Source: Actinomycetota bacterium (GTDB lineage Bacteria > Actinomycetota > Humimicrobiia > Humimicrobiales > Humimicrobiaceae). From it: DNA of 6,226 nt. Shown here piece by piece: positions 1 to 5,958 of this stretch. The stretch lies in NCBI GenBank assembly GCA_023488645.1, contig JAMDDL010000130.1, positions 1 to 6,226 of the forward strand, in the 5' to 3' direction. A program made the translations under genes and the position numbers. Below the pieces are notes generated by a model that did no database searches, was not told where the DNA came from, and saw only the letters and a list, made by a program, of their open reading frames with translations. Each line of letters starts with the position of its first letter. Position 1 is the stretch's first letter.

Positions 1-133
1 ATTCTTCAACCTGTTTAAAATATGATCTTACTGCATCTGCAAAAAACTCAGAACGGTTCTTTTGTATTATTTTCTTATAATTATCAACTTTTTTAATAAT
101 ATCCTCGGGTATTGAAATATTTATTATTGCCAT
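1..133 (-). CDS. Ribbon-helix-helix (CopG/antitoxin-like) DNA-binding protein, C-terminus outside window
   Basis: Forty-four codons are visible, read from the ATG at 133 down to the left edge. The start is supported by GGAG at 141-144, 7 nt upstream. The protein begins MAIINISIPEDIIKKVDNY. This is the ribbon-helix-helix layout: a short beta strand of alternating hydrophobic residues (residues 2-8), the IPEDI turn, a first helix (about 10-24), then NRSEFFADAVRSYF (26-39) as the second helix with the usual R-S-E/D-hydrophobic pattern. Such proteins dimerise, insert the strand pair into the DNA major groove and often repress their own operon. Many are antitoxins of type II toxin-antitoxin pairs, with the toxin gene just downstream. 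Here that position lies beyond the left edge, so antitoxin function is inferred only; a stand-alone CopG-like regulator is equally possible. The inverted repeat at 163-203 is a candidate self-operator. Confidence 0.75.
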   Translation of the reverse strand, partial: MAIINISIPEDIIKKVDNYKKIIQKNRSEFFADAVRSYFKQVEE

Positions 134-162
134 TTTAAAACTCCATATTTATTTTTTATTAA

Positions 163-203
163 TAGTAAGTTGAATATTTTTCAAAAAACAACCTAACTTA
201 CTA
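163..203. promoter_or_regulatory. Inverted repeat upstream of the RHH gene, candidate operator
   Basis: TAGTAAGTT at 163-171 and AACTTACTA at 195-203 are perfect 9-bp inverted copies. Their centres are 32 bp apart, about three helical turns, so both lie on the same DNA face. The pair lies 30-70 bp upstream of the ribbon-helix-helix start codon at 133, where the promoter of that gene must be. Proteins of this class usually repress their own promoter by binding inverted repeats, so an autoregulatory operator is a reasonable inference. I could not place convincing -35 and -10 boxes here, and the DNA is so AT-rich that some inverted repeats arise by chance. Confidence 0.4.
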
Positions 204-336
204 TATCAATATTTAGGTAAAGTTATAATTAAAATTTTATATAATTTTATTAATAAAAATTATTTGCCAAATAATTAGCTTTATAATGTAAATTTATCTA
301 GATATAATTATTTTTTTTATAACATAGAAATATTAA

Positions 337-580
337 TTTATAAAAATCAATGAAGTGGATCCCCATATTGTAACACTCTACATATTGTCCTGTATGTGGA
401 GGAAACATGAGGATAATTGTCTTTATTGAAGACTGTAAGGTGGTTAAGAAGATTCTTGATTATCTGGGAGTAGATGAGTTTAAAAGGGACAAACCCCCAC
501 CTAAAAGACTATCAGTTGCAGATTCTTTTGATGAATATGCTTATGGTGATTATATAGATAACGATTATGCAGATTTTTAG
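337..580 (+). pseudogene. C-terminal relic of an IS91-like (Y2-type) transposase
   Basis: From 374 to the TAG at 578-580 one frame encodes TYCPVCGGNMRIIVFIEDCK, then VVKKILDYLG, a PPP stretch and an acidic, Tyr-rich tail ending DYADF. A CPxCGG zinc-binding knuckle followed by MRIIxFIED, a K(I/L)LDxLG helix and a PPP stretch is the usual C-terminus of IS91/IS801-like transposases. Just upstream, in another frame (337-369), the sequence reads FIKINEVDPHI. This matches the EVDP segment that normally sits two residues before CPxCGG. The two parts are therefore out of frame and separated by about 16 extra bases (370-385), with CATATTGT occurring at both 364-371 and 381-388. Stops close the frames at 334-336 and 371-373. 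The catalytic part is absent, so this is a dead remnant. The family call rests on remembered motifs; I could not search a database. Confidence 0.6.
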
Positions 581-750
581 AGAAGATATTAAATTCTAAT
601 ATAAAGCCTTGCCTAAAACTGGCTGGCACAACCATAAATTTTATATATACTATATCACCACACAATATTTCTGCTTAAATTTTATCCAAAATCTCTTTTT
701 TTTATTTTAAATTCATACCTTTTTGTGAATGTGTTATCATTTTTAGGTAG

Positions 751-933
751 ATACCCTGGCAAATACCTTATTTATACCTGAGGGATCCAGAAGCGAATTC
801 TTATGCATCGGAAAAGTTTGGAAAAGGGTTTGAAGAAATATCCGACTTTGTAACGTATGAATCCGGAAGGATAAAAGCAAAAGTTACTGAAACTGTTGAT
901 AGCCTTAAAAACAAATTTGAAGAAAAAATCTGA
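751..933 (+). pseudogene. Headless reading frame, hypothetical protein C-terminus
   Basis: An open frame of 60 codons runs from just after a TAG at 748-750 to the TGA at 931-933. It has no ATG or GTG start in frame and no ribosome binding site. The readable part begins near RDPEANSYASEKFGKGFEEI and ends in a Lys/Glu-rich, probably helical tail (VDSLKNKFEEKI). Amino-acid composition from about residue 10 onward looks like real protein rather than translated spacer, so I read it as the tail of a gene that lost its front. I do not recognise the family. It converges on the transporter gene, whose stop lies at 943-945, leaving 9 bp and no visible terminator. It may also be a chance open frame. Confidence 0.35.
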
Positions 934-942
934 TATTATATA

Positions 943-2076
943 TTATTCATATCGAAGGGCTTCAATGGGATTAAGCCTTGCTGCTCTCATTGCAGGATAA
1001 ATTCCAAAAAATAATCCTACAAAAGTAGAAAAAGATATGGCAAGAATAATGGAGGGTGCTGAAATACTTGTTGAAATAGGCGAATATTTATTCAGTAAAA
1101 TTGAAATGACAAATGCGAATATTATTCCCATAAGACCGCCTGTTAAACTTAAAACAACACTTTCAGTTAAAAATTGAGTTAAAATATCCTTGTTTTTTGC
1201 ACCAATAGCTTTTCTGATGCCTATTTCCCTTGTTCTTTCAGTAACTGAAACTAACATTATATTCATTATTCCAATACCACCTACAAGCAGAGAAATAGCT
1301 GCTATGCTGCTTATTGCTATTGTAAATATGTTTGTTACAGCGCTTAATGTATTTAAAATTTCAGTCTGGTTTTGTATAGTGAAATCATCCTTCCCACCTG
1401 ATTTTATGCCATGCTGTTTTCTTAAAATTCTTGTAATTTCTTCTGATGCAAGATCCATATTTTTTTCATTTTGAGCTTTTGCAATAATCAGATTCAAATA
1501 ATTTTGTCCGTAAAGCTTGCTCATGGCAGTGGTTATAGGAACAGCAACTGTATTATCCTGATCCTGTCCGAAAGTATTGGTCCCCTTTGATTTTGCAGTC
1601 CCTATAACTTTAAAATTTTTCCCAAGTATTTTTATGTTTTTACCGATAGGATTTTCTTCTTTTCCTTTAAGTCCGACAGAATTAATATATTCAGATATCC
1701 TTTGATTTTTATTTTTTAATTTTATCTTTGTATATATGGTTGGAAGCTCCACATTTTGAAAAGTGTTAAATCTTGAAAGAAGGTTAAAAGTTTGGAATAT
1801 AAAACCTACTTTCGTATTTCTGATATTTGCAAGCTGATTATCGTTTAACTTGCTGACATCAATGTTTTCAAGAAAATATTTCCCTGAATCCGGTGTATCA
1901 AGACAGCCAATAATATTCATTAAAGTTGATTTTCCTGAACCTGACGGTCCCATTATAGCGACAAACTCACCCTCATTTATCTGCAAATCAACTCCTCTTA
2001 GTGCTTTAACACTTATGTCTCCTATTTTGTATGTTTTTGATATACTTTCAATTTTTATTATTAATTTATCTTCCAT
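943..2076 (-). CDS. MacB/YknYZ-like ABC transporter, ATPase-permease chimera with internal deletion
   Basis: The 377-residue product starts as a LolD/MacB-class ATPase: Walker A GPSGSGKST at 43-51 and Q-loop FQTFNLL at 94-100. At about residues 135-143 (GLKGKEENP, near 1648-1674) it switches to a MacB-type permease in mid-domain: PIGKNIKI (143-150), the rest of the extracytoplasmic domain, then three membrane segments (about 248-276, 303-328, 342-363) and the family's terminal NPIEALRYE. The ABC signature LSGGQ, Walker B, H-loop, first membrane helix and front half of the extracytoplasmic domain are all missing. It cannot be a working ATPase as it stands. A full fused MacB has about 650 residues; alternatively separate ATPase and permease genes were joined. 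The frame is uninterrupted across the joint. The gene lies 90 bp after the adaptor gene, probably in one operon. No good Shine-Dalgarno precedes ATG 2076; AGGGGA at 2112-2117 is too far away. Intact relatives export peptides, macrolides or other amphipathic compounds. Confidence 0.8.
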   Translation of the reverse strand: MEDKLIIKIESISKTYKIGDISVKALRGVDLQINEGEFVAIMGPSGSGKSTLMNIIGCLDTPDSGKYFLENIDVSKLNDNQLANIRNTKVGFIFQTFNLLSRFNTFQNVELPTIYTKIKLKNKNQRISEYINSVGLKGKEENPIGKNIKILGKNFKVIGTAKSKGTNTFGQDQDNTVAVPITTAMSKLYGQNYLNLIIAKAQNEKNMDLASEEITRILRKQHGIKSGGKDDFTIQNQTEILNTLSAVTNIFTIAISSIAAISLLVGGIGIMNIMLVSVTERTREIGIRKAIGAKNKDILTQFLTESVVLSLTGGLMGIIFAFVISILLNKYSPISTSISAPSIILAISFSTFVGLFFGIYPAMRAARLNPIEALRYE

Positions 2077-2166
2077 TATTTAAAAATTTATTGTTTTTTC
2101 TTATATGAAAATCCCCTATTTATTTGAGTGTAAATTTCAGTTGCATAATAATTATAAATTCCCTTA

Positions 2167-3033
2167 TTATCTTTGAGTCAGAGGAAAAGCGTTCTTTGAT
2201 TGTTCAGGTTTTGAAAGTAAAACATTATCTCCTTCTTTTATTCCTGATTTGATTTCCGTATTTTCAAAATCACTTGCTCCTGCAGTAACATTATATGCAG
2301 CCTGCGCATTGGCAACTGCAGCTTCATATTGAGAAAGCTGTAAATTGTTCGATCCACTTCCGCTAGTTTTACTGAGCTGATACTTTGCCTGGTCTAAAGC
2401 AGTTTGAGCCTGATTAATTGAACTATTATATGAATTCTGGGCATCCTGTAAAGTTTTAAGTGCATTATGGATTGAAATATCTGACTGATTTTTTGCATTT
2501 GATAAATTTGTGTTTGCAGAATCTATAGCTTCATTACCTGCTCCATTTGTATTTTCCAGATTGTTCAGTGCATTATCAGAAGCTTGCTGAGCAAGCTTGT
2601 TATTTTCCTGTGCAACCTGGATGGCAACATGGTTTGCATCCAAAGCCGCCTTGTAATTAACTTCTGCCAGCTTAAGAGAGCTATCGGCAACCTTAATATT
2701 TTCCTGTGCTTGACTTATCAGTAATTTTGTTTTTCTGCTATCAATTTCAATCAGTATATTCCCTTTTTTAACAGTATCTCCCATTTCAACAGATTTAAGC
2801 ACTTTTCCTGATGCAGGAAGTGATAATTTTTTTTCCTGACTTGAATCAACATTTCCGGACACATCAACACTTTGAACTATGTCTCCCCTTAAAGCTACGG
2901 CAGTTTCGGGAACAGATTGAGTCTTTCTGCAGGAAAAAAGCCAGACTGAAGACAGCGTTAAAAAAAAGATTAAAATCAATATCAGAACTTTAAAATAGTT
3001 ACCGAATTTTTTATTTGAGCTTATATTAAACAT
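2167..3033 (-). CDS. MacA/YknX-like membrane-fusion (adaptor) protein with internal deletion
   Basis: I choose the ATG at 3033 (288 residues) because AGGTGA at 3039-3044 sits 5 nt before it; a GTG at 3042 lies inside that Shine-Dalgarno. Residues 15-34 form a hydrophobic N-terminal anchor, followed by LFSC (32-35), a weak lipobox with an unusual Phe. Residues 57-98 are the first half of a biotinyl-lipoyl-like domain (LPASGKVLKSVEMGDTVKKG). About 100-248 is a long Ala/Gln/Asn-rich alpha-helical hairpin. Adaptors of this family then complete the lipoyl domain, form a beta-barrel and end in a membrane-proximal domain. Here those parts are missing: at residues 250-257 (ASDFENTEI, near 2263-2286) the chain jumps to the last strands, NTEIKSGIKEGDNVLL, and a short tail. 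Usual length is about 400-500 residues. The frame is open across the joint. Its neighbour is the matching ATPase-permease, also gapped, so the exporter is probably non-functional. Confidence 0.8.
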   Translation of the reverse strand: MFNISSNKKFGNYFKVLILILIFFLTLSSVWLFSCRKTQSVPETAVALRGDIVQSVDVSGNVDSSQEKKLSLPASGKVLKSVEMGDTVKKGNILIEIDSRKTKLLISQAQENIKVADSSLKLAEVNYKAALDANHVAIQVAQENNKLAQQASDNALNNLENTNGAGNEAIDSANTNLSNAKNQSDISIHNALKTLQDAQNSYNSSINQAQTALDQAKYQLSKTSGSGSNNLQLSQYEAAVANAQAAYNVTAGASDFENTEIKSGIKEGDNVLLSKPEQSKNAFPLTQR

Positions 3034-3038
3034 AAAAA

Positions 3039-3044
3039 TCACCT
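3039..3044 (-). promoter_or_regulatory. Ribosome binding site that decides the adaptor start
   Basis: AGGTGA on the minus strand ends 5 nt before ATG 3033. The GTG inside this same motif (3042-3040) is in frame and would add three residues, but it would then have no Shine-Dalgarno of its own, so ATG 3033 is preferred. Confidence 0.6.
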
Positions 3045-3064
3045 GTTATTAAAACTAATATCTT

Positions 3065-3094
3065 ATTTTATGGTTATCAAATTTTAACTGTCAA
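3065..3094 (-). promoter_or_regulatory. Sigma70-type promoter for the adaptor/ABC operon
   Basis: On the minus strand, TTGACA (3094-3089, perfect -35) is followed after 18 bp by TAAAAT (3070-3065, five of six matches to TATAAT). Transcription would start near 3058, about 25 nt before ATG 3033, which leaves room for the AGGTGA ribosome site. The macA-like and macB-like genes would be read as one transcript. The promoter looks intact although both genes are gapped. Confidence 0.6.
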
Positions 3095-3155
3095 GAAAAA
3101 TATCTTAAAAATTAATATGCTATAATATAATGACTGTTCAATAGTTAATATCTTT

Positions 3156-3183
3156 TTGACATATATATTTTTTTTCTGATAAC
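3156..3183 (+). promoter_or_regulatory. Putative sigma70-type promoter for enolase
   Basis: TTGACA at 3156-3161 is a perfect -35 box. GATAAC at 3178-3183 (four of six, spacing 16) is the best -10 candidate. Predicted start near 3190 gives a leader of about 93 nt before ATG 3283, with no riboswitch-like structure that I can see. It diverges from the exporter promoter, so the 3034-3282 spacer serves both directions. The -10 is weak; another start nearer the gene is possible. Confidence 0.45.
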
Positions 3184-3282
3184 ATTTATTAGTTTAAATA
3201 TCTTTTAAAATAATTATTCTTATGTTTATTTTGGATGTAATAATTAAATAAAACAAATGTTTTAAAAACGAAAGGAAATAAA

Positions 3283-4578
3283 ATGGCGGACTTTAGTGAA
3301 ATAACAGACATCCATGCAAGAGAAATTCTTGATTCAAGAGGCAATCCAACAATAGAAGTTGAAACATATCTTAATGGAGGGGCGGTTGGAAGAGCTGCGG
3401 TTCCTTCAGGCGCATCTACGGGACAATTTGAAGCAGTTGAATTAAGAGACGGGGACAAAAAAAGATACCTTGGAAAGGGTGTGCTGAATGCAGTTGATAA
3501 TGTTAATAACTTTATCGCTCCCGAACTTGAAGGTTTTGATGCTATTGACCAGAGGACAGTAGACAAACTAATGATTGATCTTGATGGTACTGAAAATAAG
3601 GCAAAATTTGGAGCTAATGCAATACTCGGGGTTTCCCTTTCAATAACAAAAGCTGCTGCTCTTGCGCTTGAAATTCCGCTGTATAAATATATTGGCGGTG
3701 TAAATGCCCATGTTCTTCCTGTCCCAATGATGAATATATTAAATGGAGGAAAACATGCAGATAGTACGGTGGACCTGCAGGAATTTATGATTATGCCGGC
3801 AGGAGCGCAAAATTTTTCTGAAGCTCTAAGGATTTGTGCCGAAGTATTTCATACATTAAAATCTGTTCTAAAAAAAGATGGTTTAAATACAGCTGTTGGT
3901 GATGAAGGAGGTTTTGCCCCAAATCTTAAAACTAATGAAGATGCCATAAAATATATCATAAAAGCAATTGAGGAAGCAGGTTACAAAGCAGGAAAAGATG
4001 TTTATATTGCTCTTGATCCTGCAGCAACAGAATTATTTAAAAACGGCAAGTATAATTTGAAAGGCGAAGGCAAGATTCTTACTCCTGCAGAAATGGTTGA
4101 TTTTTATGCTGAACTTGTTGATAAATATCCTATTATTTCAATAGAAGACGGGATGGCTGAAGAAGACTGGGACGGATGGAAAAAAATAACCGATAAGCTT
4201 GGGAAAAGAATTCAGCTTGTTGGTGATGATCTGTTTGTTACCAATACCAAAAGACTTGAAAAGGGAATAAAAATGGGTGTAGCCAATTCCATATTAATCA
4301 AATTAAATCAAATTGGAACCCTTACTGAAACCCTTGAAGCAATTGAAATGGCAAAAAAAGCAGGATACAGTGCTGTTGTTTCCCACCGTTCCGGTGAAAC
4401 TGAAGATACTACAATTTGTGATATAGTAGTTGGAACAAATGCAGGCCAGATTAAAACAGGTGCTCCGTCACGGACTGACAGAGTTTGCAAATATAACCAG
4501 TTGCTTCGGATTGAAGAAGAGCTTGAAGACGAAGCATCATATCCGGGAATGGCAGCTTTTTACAATATAAAAAAGTAA
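3283..4578 (+). CDS. eno: Enolase (phosphopyruvate hydratase)
   Basis: This complete 431-residue enolase catalyses 2-phosphoglycerate to phosphoenolpyruvate plus water in glycolysis and, reversed, in gluconeogenesis. It is cytosolic and Mg-dependent. The start is secure: AAAGGA at 3271-3276 lies 6 nt before ATG 3283, and the protein opens with the family N-terminus (IHAREILDSRGNPT, 10-23). Visible active-site features are the mobile loop PSGAST (41-46), H158 in NGGKHAD, E167 in QEFM, E208 in GDEGGFAP, magnesium ligands D245, E288 (SIEDG) and D315 (GDDLF), catalytic base K340 (LIKLNQ), SHRSGETED (367-375) and K391 in GQIKTGAPSR. Nothing essential is missing, and length is normal. It has its own upstream promoter candidate. 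An 8-bp hairpin (AAGTAATT/AATTACTT, 4573-4599) overlaps the stop codon but has no T-run directly behind it, so I do not call a terminator. In contrast to the neighbouring exporter, this gene is undamaged. Confidence 0.98.
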   Translation: MADFSEITDIHAREILDSRGNPTIEVETYLNGGAVGRAAVPSGASTGQFEAVELRDGDKKRYLGKGVLNAVDNVNNFIAPELEGFDAIDQRTVDKLMIDLDGTENKAKFGANAILGVSLSITKAAALALEIPLYKYIGGVNAHVLPVPMMNILNGGKHADSTVDLQEFMIMPAGAQNFSEALRICAEVFHTLKSVLKKDGLNTAVGDEGGFAPNLKTNEDAIKYIIKAIEEAGYKAGKDVYIALDPAATELFKNGKYNLKGEGKILTPAEMVDFYAELVDKYPIISIEDGMAEEDWDGWKKITDKLGKRIQLVGDDLFVTNTKRLEKGIKMGVANSILIKLNQIGTLTETLEAIEMAKKAGYSAVVSHRSGETEDTTICDIVVGTNAGQIKTGAPSRTDRVCKYNQLLRIEEELEDEASYPGMAAFYNIKK

Positions 4579-4642
4579 TTCGCCGGTTGTAAATTACTTG
4601 ACTTGCATAAGATTCATTTTTTAAATAAATCAAACGGGATTG

Positions 4643-4683
4643 TTACAAAAAACTTGTCAAAAAGCCCCCGATTTTAATCGTGG
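4643..4683 (+). repeat. IS608-type left end: TTAC, AAAG guide and bulged-T hairpin
   Basis: TTAC (4643-4646) is followed after 14 nt by AAAG (4661-4664) and a hairpin. The hairpin pairs CC 4667-4668 with GG 4682-4683 and CGATT 4669-4673 with AATCG 4676-4680, with loop TT and a single unpaired T at 4681. In IS608 the Y1 transposase recognises such a T-bulged hairpin. The foot looks slightly eroded, because C4665-C4666 face A4684-T4685 instead of two G. Confidence 0.7.
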
Positions 4684-4690
4684 ATATTAG

Positions 4691-4727
4691 TGGCAAAGAT
4701 TTTTCTTAAAAATAGCTTGGCAAAGAT
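4691..4727 (+). repeat. Short direct repeat TGGCAAAGAT inside the left end
   Basis: TGGCAAAGAT occurs perfectly at 4691-4700 and 4718-4727, 27 bp apart, between the left hairpin and the tnpA stump. The second copy contributes to the candidate -35 box. Function is unknown; it may be a local duplication. Confidence 0.5.
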
Positions 4728-4746
4728 AGTAGATATATTATATACT
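4717..4746 (+). promoter_or_regulatory. Candidate promoter of the IS608-type element
   Basis: TTGGCA (4717-4722, five of six) and TATACT (4741-4746, five of six) are separated by 18 bp. The predicted start, near 4753, lies only a few bases before the tnpA ATG at 4757, so the message would be almost leaderless for the stump and carry an 80-90 nt leader for tnpB. It is a plausible source of tnpB mRNA. Confidence 0.4.
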
Positions 4747-4756
4747 TATAAACAAT

Positions 4757-4843
4757 ATGGAATATAAGCATTCTGGCAATCAGGTCTATCTTATCTATTA
4801 TCATTTAATATGGTGTCTAGTAGGGACTCAATCAAAAATATGA
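4757..4843 (+). pseudogene. tnpA: tnpA stump: N-terminus of Y1 (HUH) transposase, most of gene deleted
   Basis: ATG 4757 opens a 28-codon frame starting MEYKHSGNQVYLIYYHLIWC. The YHLIWC segment is the hallmark first strand of IS200/IS605 TnpA, where it continues as WCPKYR. Here, directly after WC (about 4816), the sequence changes to LVGTQSKI and a TGA at 4841-4843. The HUH metal-binding motif and catalytic Tyr are gone, so there is no transposase activity. The stop overlaps the tnpB start as ATGA (4840-4843), the usual coupled arrangement, so the last eight residues may be the true TnpA C-terminus and the deletion may preserve the frame. That is inference, since TnpA C-termini vary. The stump could still be translated and help ribosomes reach tnpB. 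Confidence 0.75.
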
Positions 4844-5958
4844 AAAAGTCTTTTAAATATCGTATTTATGCAAATACAGAAACTATTCAAAAAGCAGAAA
4901 AATGGCTTGATCTTTTAAGGCAATTGTATAACAATTGCCTTAGCGAAAGGATAATGGCTTATAGAGAAAACAAGGAATCTGTTTCTGTTTATACCCAGAT
5001 GAGAAAACTACCCCATATTAAAAAGGAATTCCCGGAATACAGGCAAATTTCTTCTCAAACATTGCAGGATGTCCTGCAAAGACTTGACAGGGCATATCAA
5101 AATTTCTTTCTTAGGGTTAAAAATGGCAGCAAAAAAGCAGGATTTCCTAGATTTAAGGGACATCATAGATATGATTCATTCACACTTAAACAAGCCGGCT
5201 ATAAACTTAATGGTAAATATTTACTGCTTAAAAATATCGGAAAATTTAAAATCAAGCTTTCCCGTCCTGCTGAAGGCACAATCAAAACTATAACTGTCAG
5301 CAGAACTTCTTGTAGCAAATGGTTTGTTTGTTTTTCTTGTGATAGGGTGCCACTTAAACTGCTGCTTAAAACAAATAAAGAAATAGGAATTGATATGGGT
5401 TGTAAGTCATTTTTAACCGATTCCAGTGGAAATAAAGTAAAAAATCCAAGATTTTTTAAAAAGTCTCAAAGACTGTTAATTAAAAGAGCGCAAAAACTTT
5501 CTCATAAAAAGAAAAGCTCTAATCGCAGAAATAAAGCAAGGATACTTGTAGCTAAAGCATATGAAAGGATTTTTAATCAGAGAAAGGATTTTCATTTTAA
5601 AGTTGCCAATAGGCTTCTTAAAGAAAATGATATTGTTTATATAGAAAAACTTAAGTACTTTAAAACTTTTAGAAATCTTAATAGGTCTATGCGGGATGCA
5701 GCCTGGTTTGATTTCTTCAATATACTGAAAGCTAAAGCGGAGGAAGCTGGGCGCAAAGTTATTGAAGCTCCTGCCAGAAGTACATCTCAAATTTGTTCCA
5801 GTTGCGGGACAGTAGTTCCAAAAGATTTATCTGTTCGTGTTCATAATTGCTCCTTCTGTGGTTTAATCATAGACCGTGATTATAATTCCGCTTTAAATAT
5901 TTTAAGGCTCGGGCAGGGCCTTCGGGGAGCAGAAACCAAAGTTTCTGCAATGAACTGA
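4840..5958 (+). CDS. tnpB: TnpB, IS608/IS200-IS605 family RNA-guided nuclease
   Basis: TnpB proteins are small RNA-guided DNA nucleases, ancestors of Cas12, which use an RNA from the right end of their element to cut matching DNA next to the element's target motif. From ATG 4840 the product has 372 residues, a normal length, and starts MKKSFKYRIY as the family does. An upstream ATG at 4810 adds ten residues, but those bases are out-of-frame tnpA DNA, so I reject it; AGGGA at 4822-4826 is the likely ribosome site, though 13 nt away. Visible parts are the N-terminal RNA/DNA-binding region with FLRVKNGSKKAGFPRFKG (about 90-107), RuvC-I EIGIDMG (D185), RuvC-II YIEKL (E269), a zinc ribbon with C319, C322, C337 and C340 (CSSCG and CSFCG), and RuvC-III DRDYNSALNIL (DRD 345-347). 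All catalytic and zinc ligands are present, so it is probably active. The stop lies within the right-end RNA region. Confidence 0.93.
   Translation: MKKSFKYRIYANTETIQKAEKWLDLLRQLYNNCLSERIMAYRENKESVSVYTQMRKLPHIKKEFPEYRQISSQTLQDVLQRLDRAYQNFFLRVKNGSKKAGFPRFKGHHRYDSFTLKQAGYKLNGKYLLLKNIGKFKIKLSRPAEGTIKTITVSRTSCSKWFVCFSCDRVPLKLLLKTNKEIGIDMGCKSFLTDSSGNKVKNPRFFKKSQRLLIKRAQKLSHKKKSSNRRNKARILVAKAYERIFNQRKDFHFKVANRLLKENDIVYIEKLKYFKTFRNLNRSMRDAAWFDFFNILKAKAEEAGRKVIEAPARSTSQICSSCGTVVPKDLSVRVHNCSFCGLIIDRDYNSALNILRLGQGLRGAETKVSAMN

Noticed and set aside
241..263. AT-only near-palindrome
   Set aside because: Composed wholly of A and T in an AT-rich spacer, with a one-base slip; likely chance.
470..635. Minus-strand frame of about 45 codons starting MVVPASFRQG
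   Set aside because: It mostly runs antisense to the IS91-like tail, is His/Asn-rich in the manner of reversed AT-rich DNA, and has no ribosome site.
1190..1474. Plus-strand open frame within the permease part
   Set aside because: It is the hydrophobic complement of membrane helices and has no start signals; a shadow frame.
3189..3566. Minus-strand open frame over the start of eno
   Set aside because: It is antisense to highly conserved enolase codons and has no recognisable domain; a shadow frame.
4573..4622. Possible intrinsic terminator after eno
   Set aside because: The hairpin 4573-4599 is AT-rich, overlaps the stop codon, and the T-run (4617-4622) comes 17 nt too late; not a convincing terminator.
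4810..4839. Upstream ATG extending TnpB by ten residues
   Set aside because: These codons are the out-of-frame tnpA stump and its junction; the family N-terminus begins at MKKSFKYRIY (ATG 4840) and no ribosome site precedes 4810.
5476..5790. Minus-strand open frame within tnpB
   Set aside because: It lies opposite conserved RuvC coding sequence, with no ribosome site; a shadow frame.
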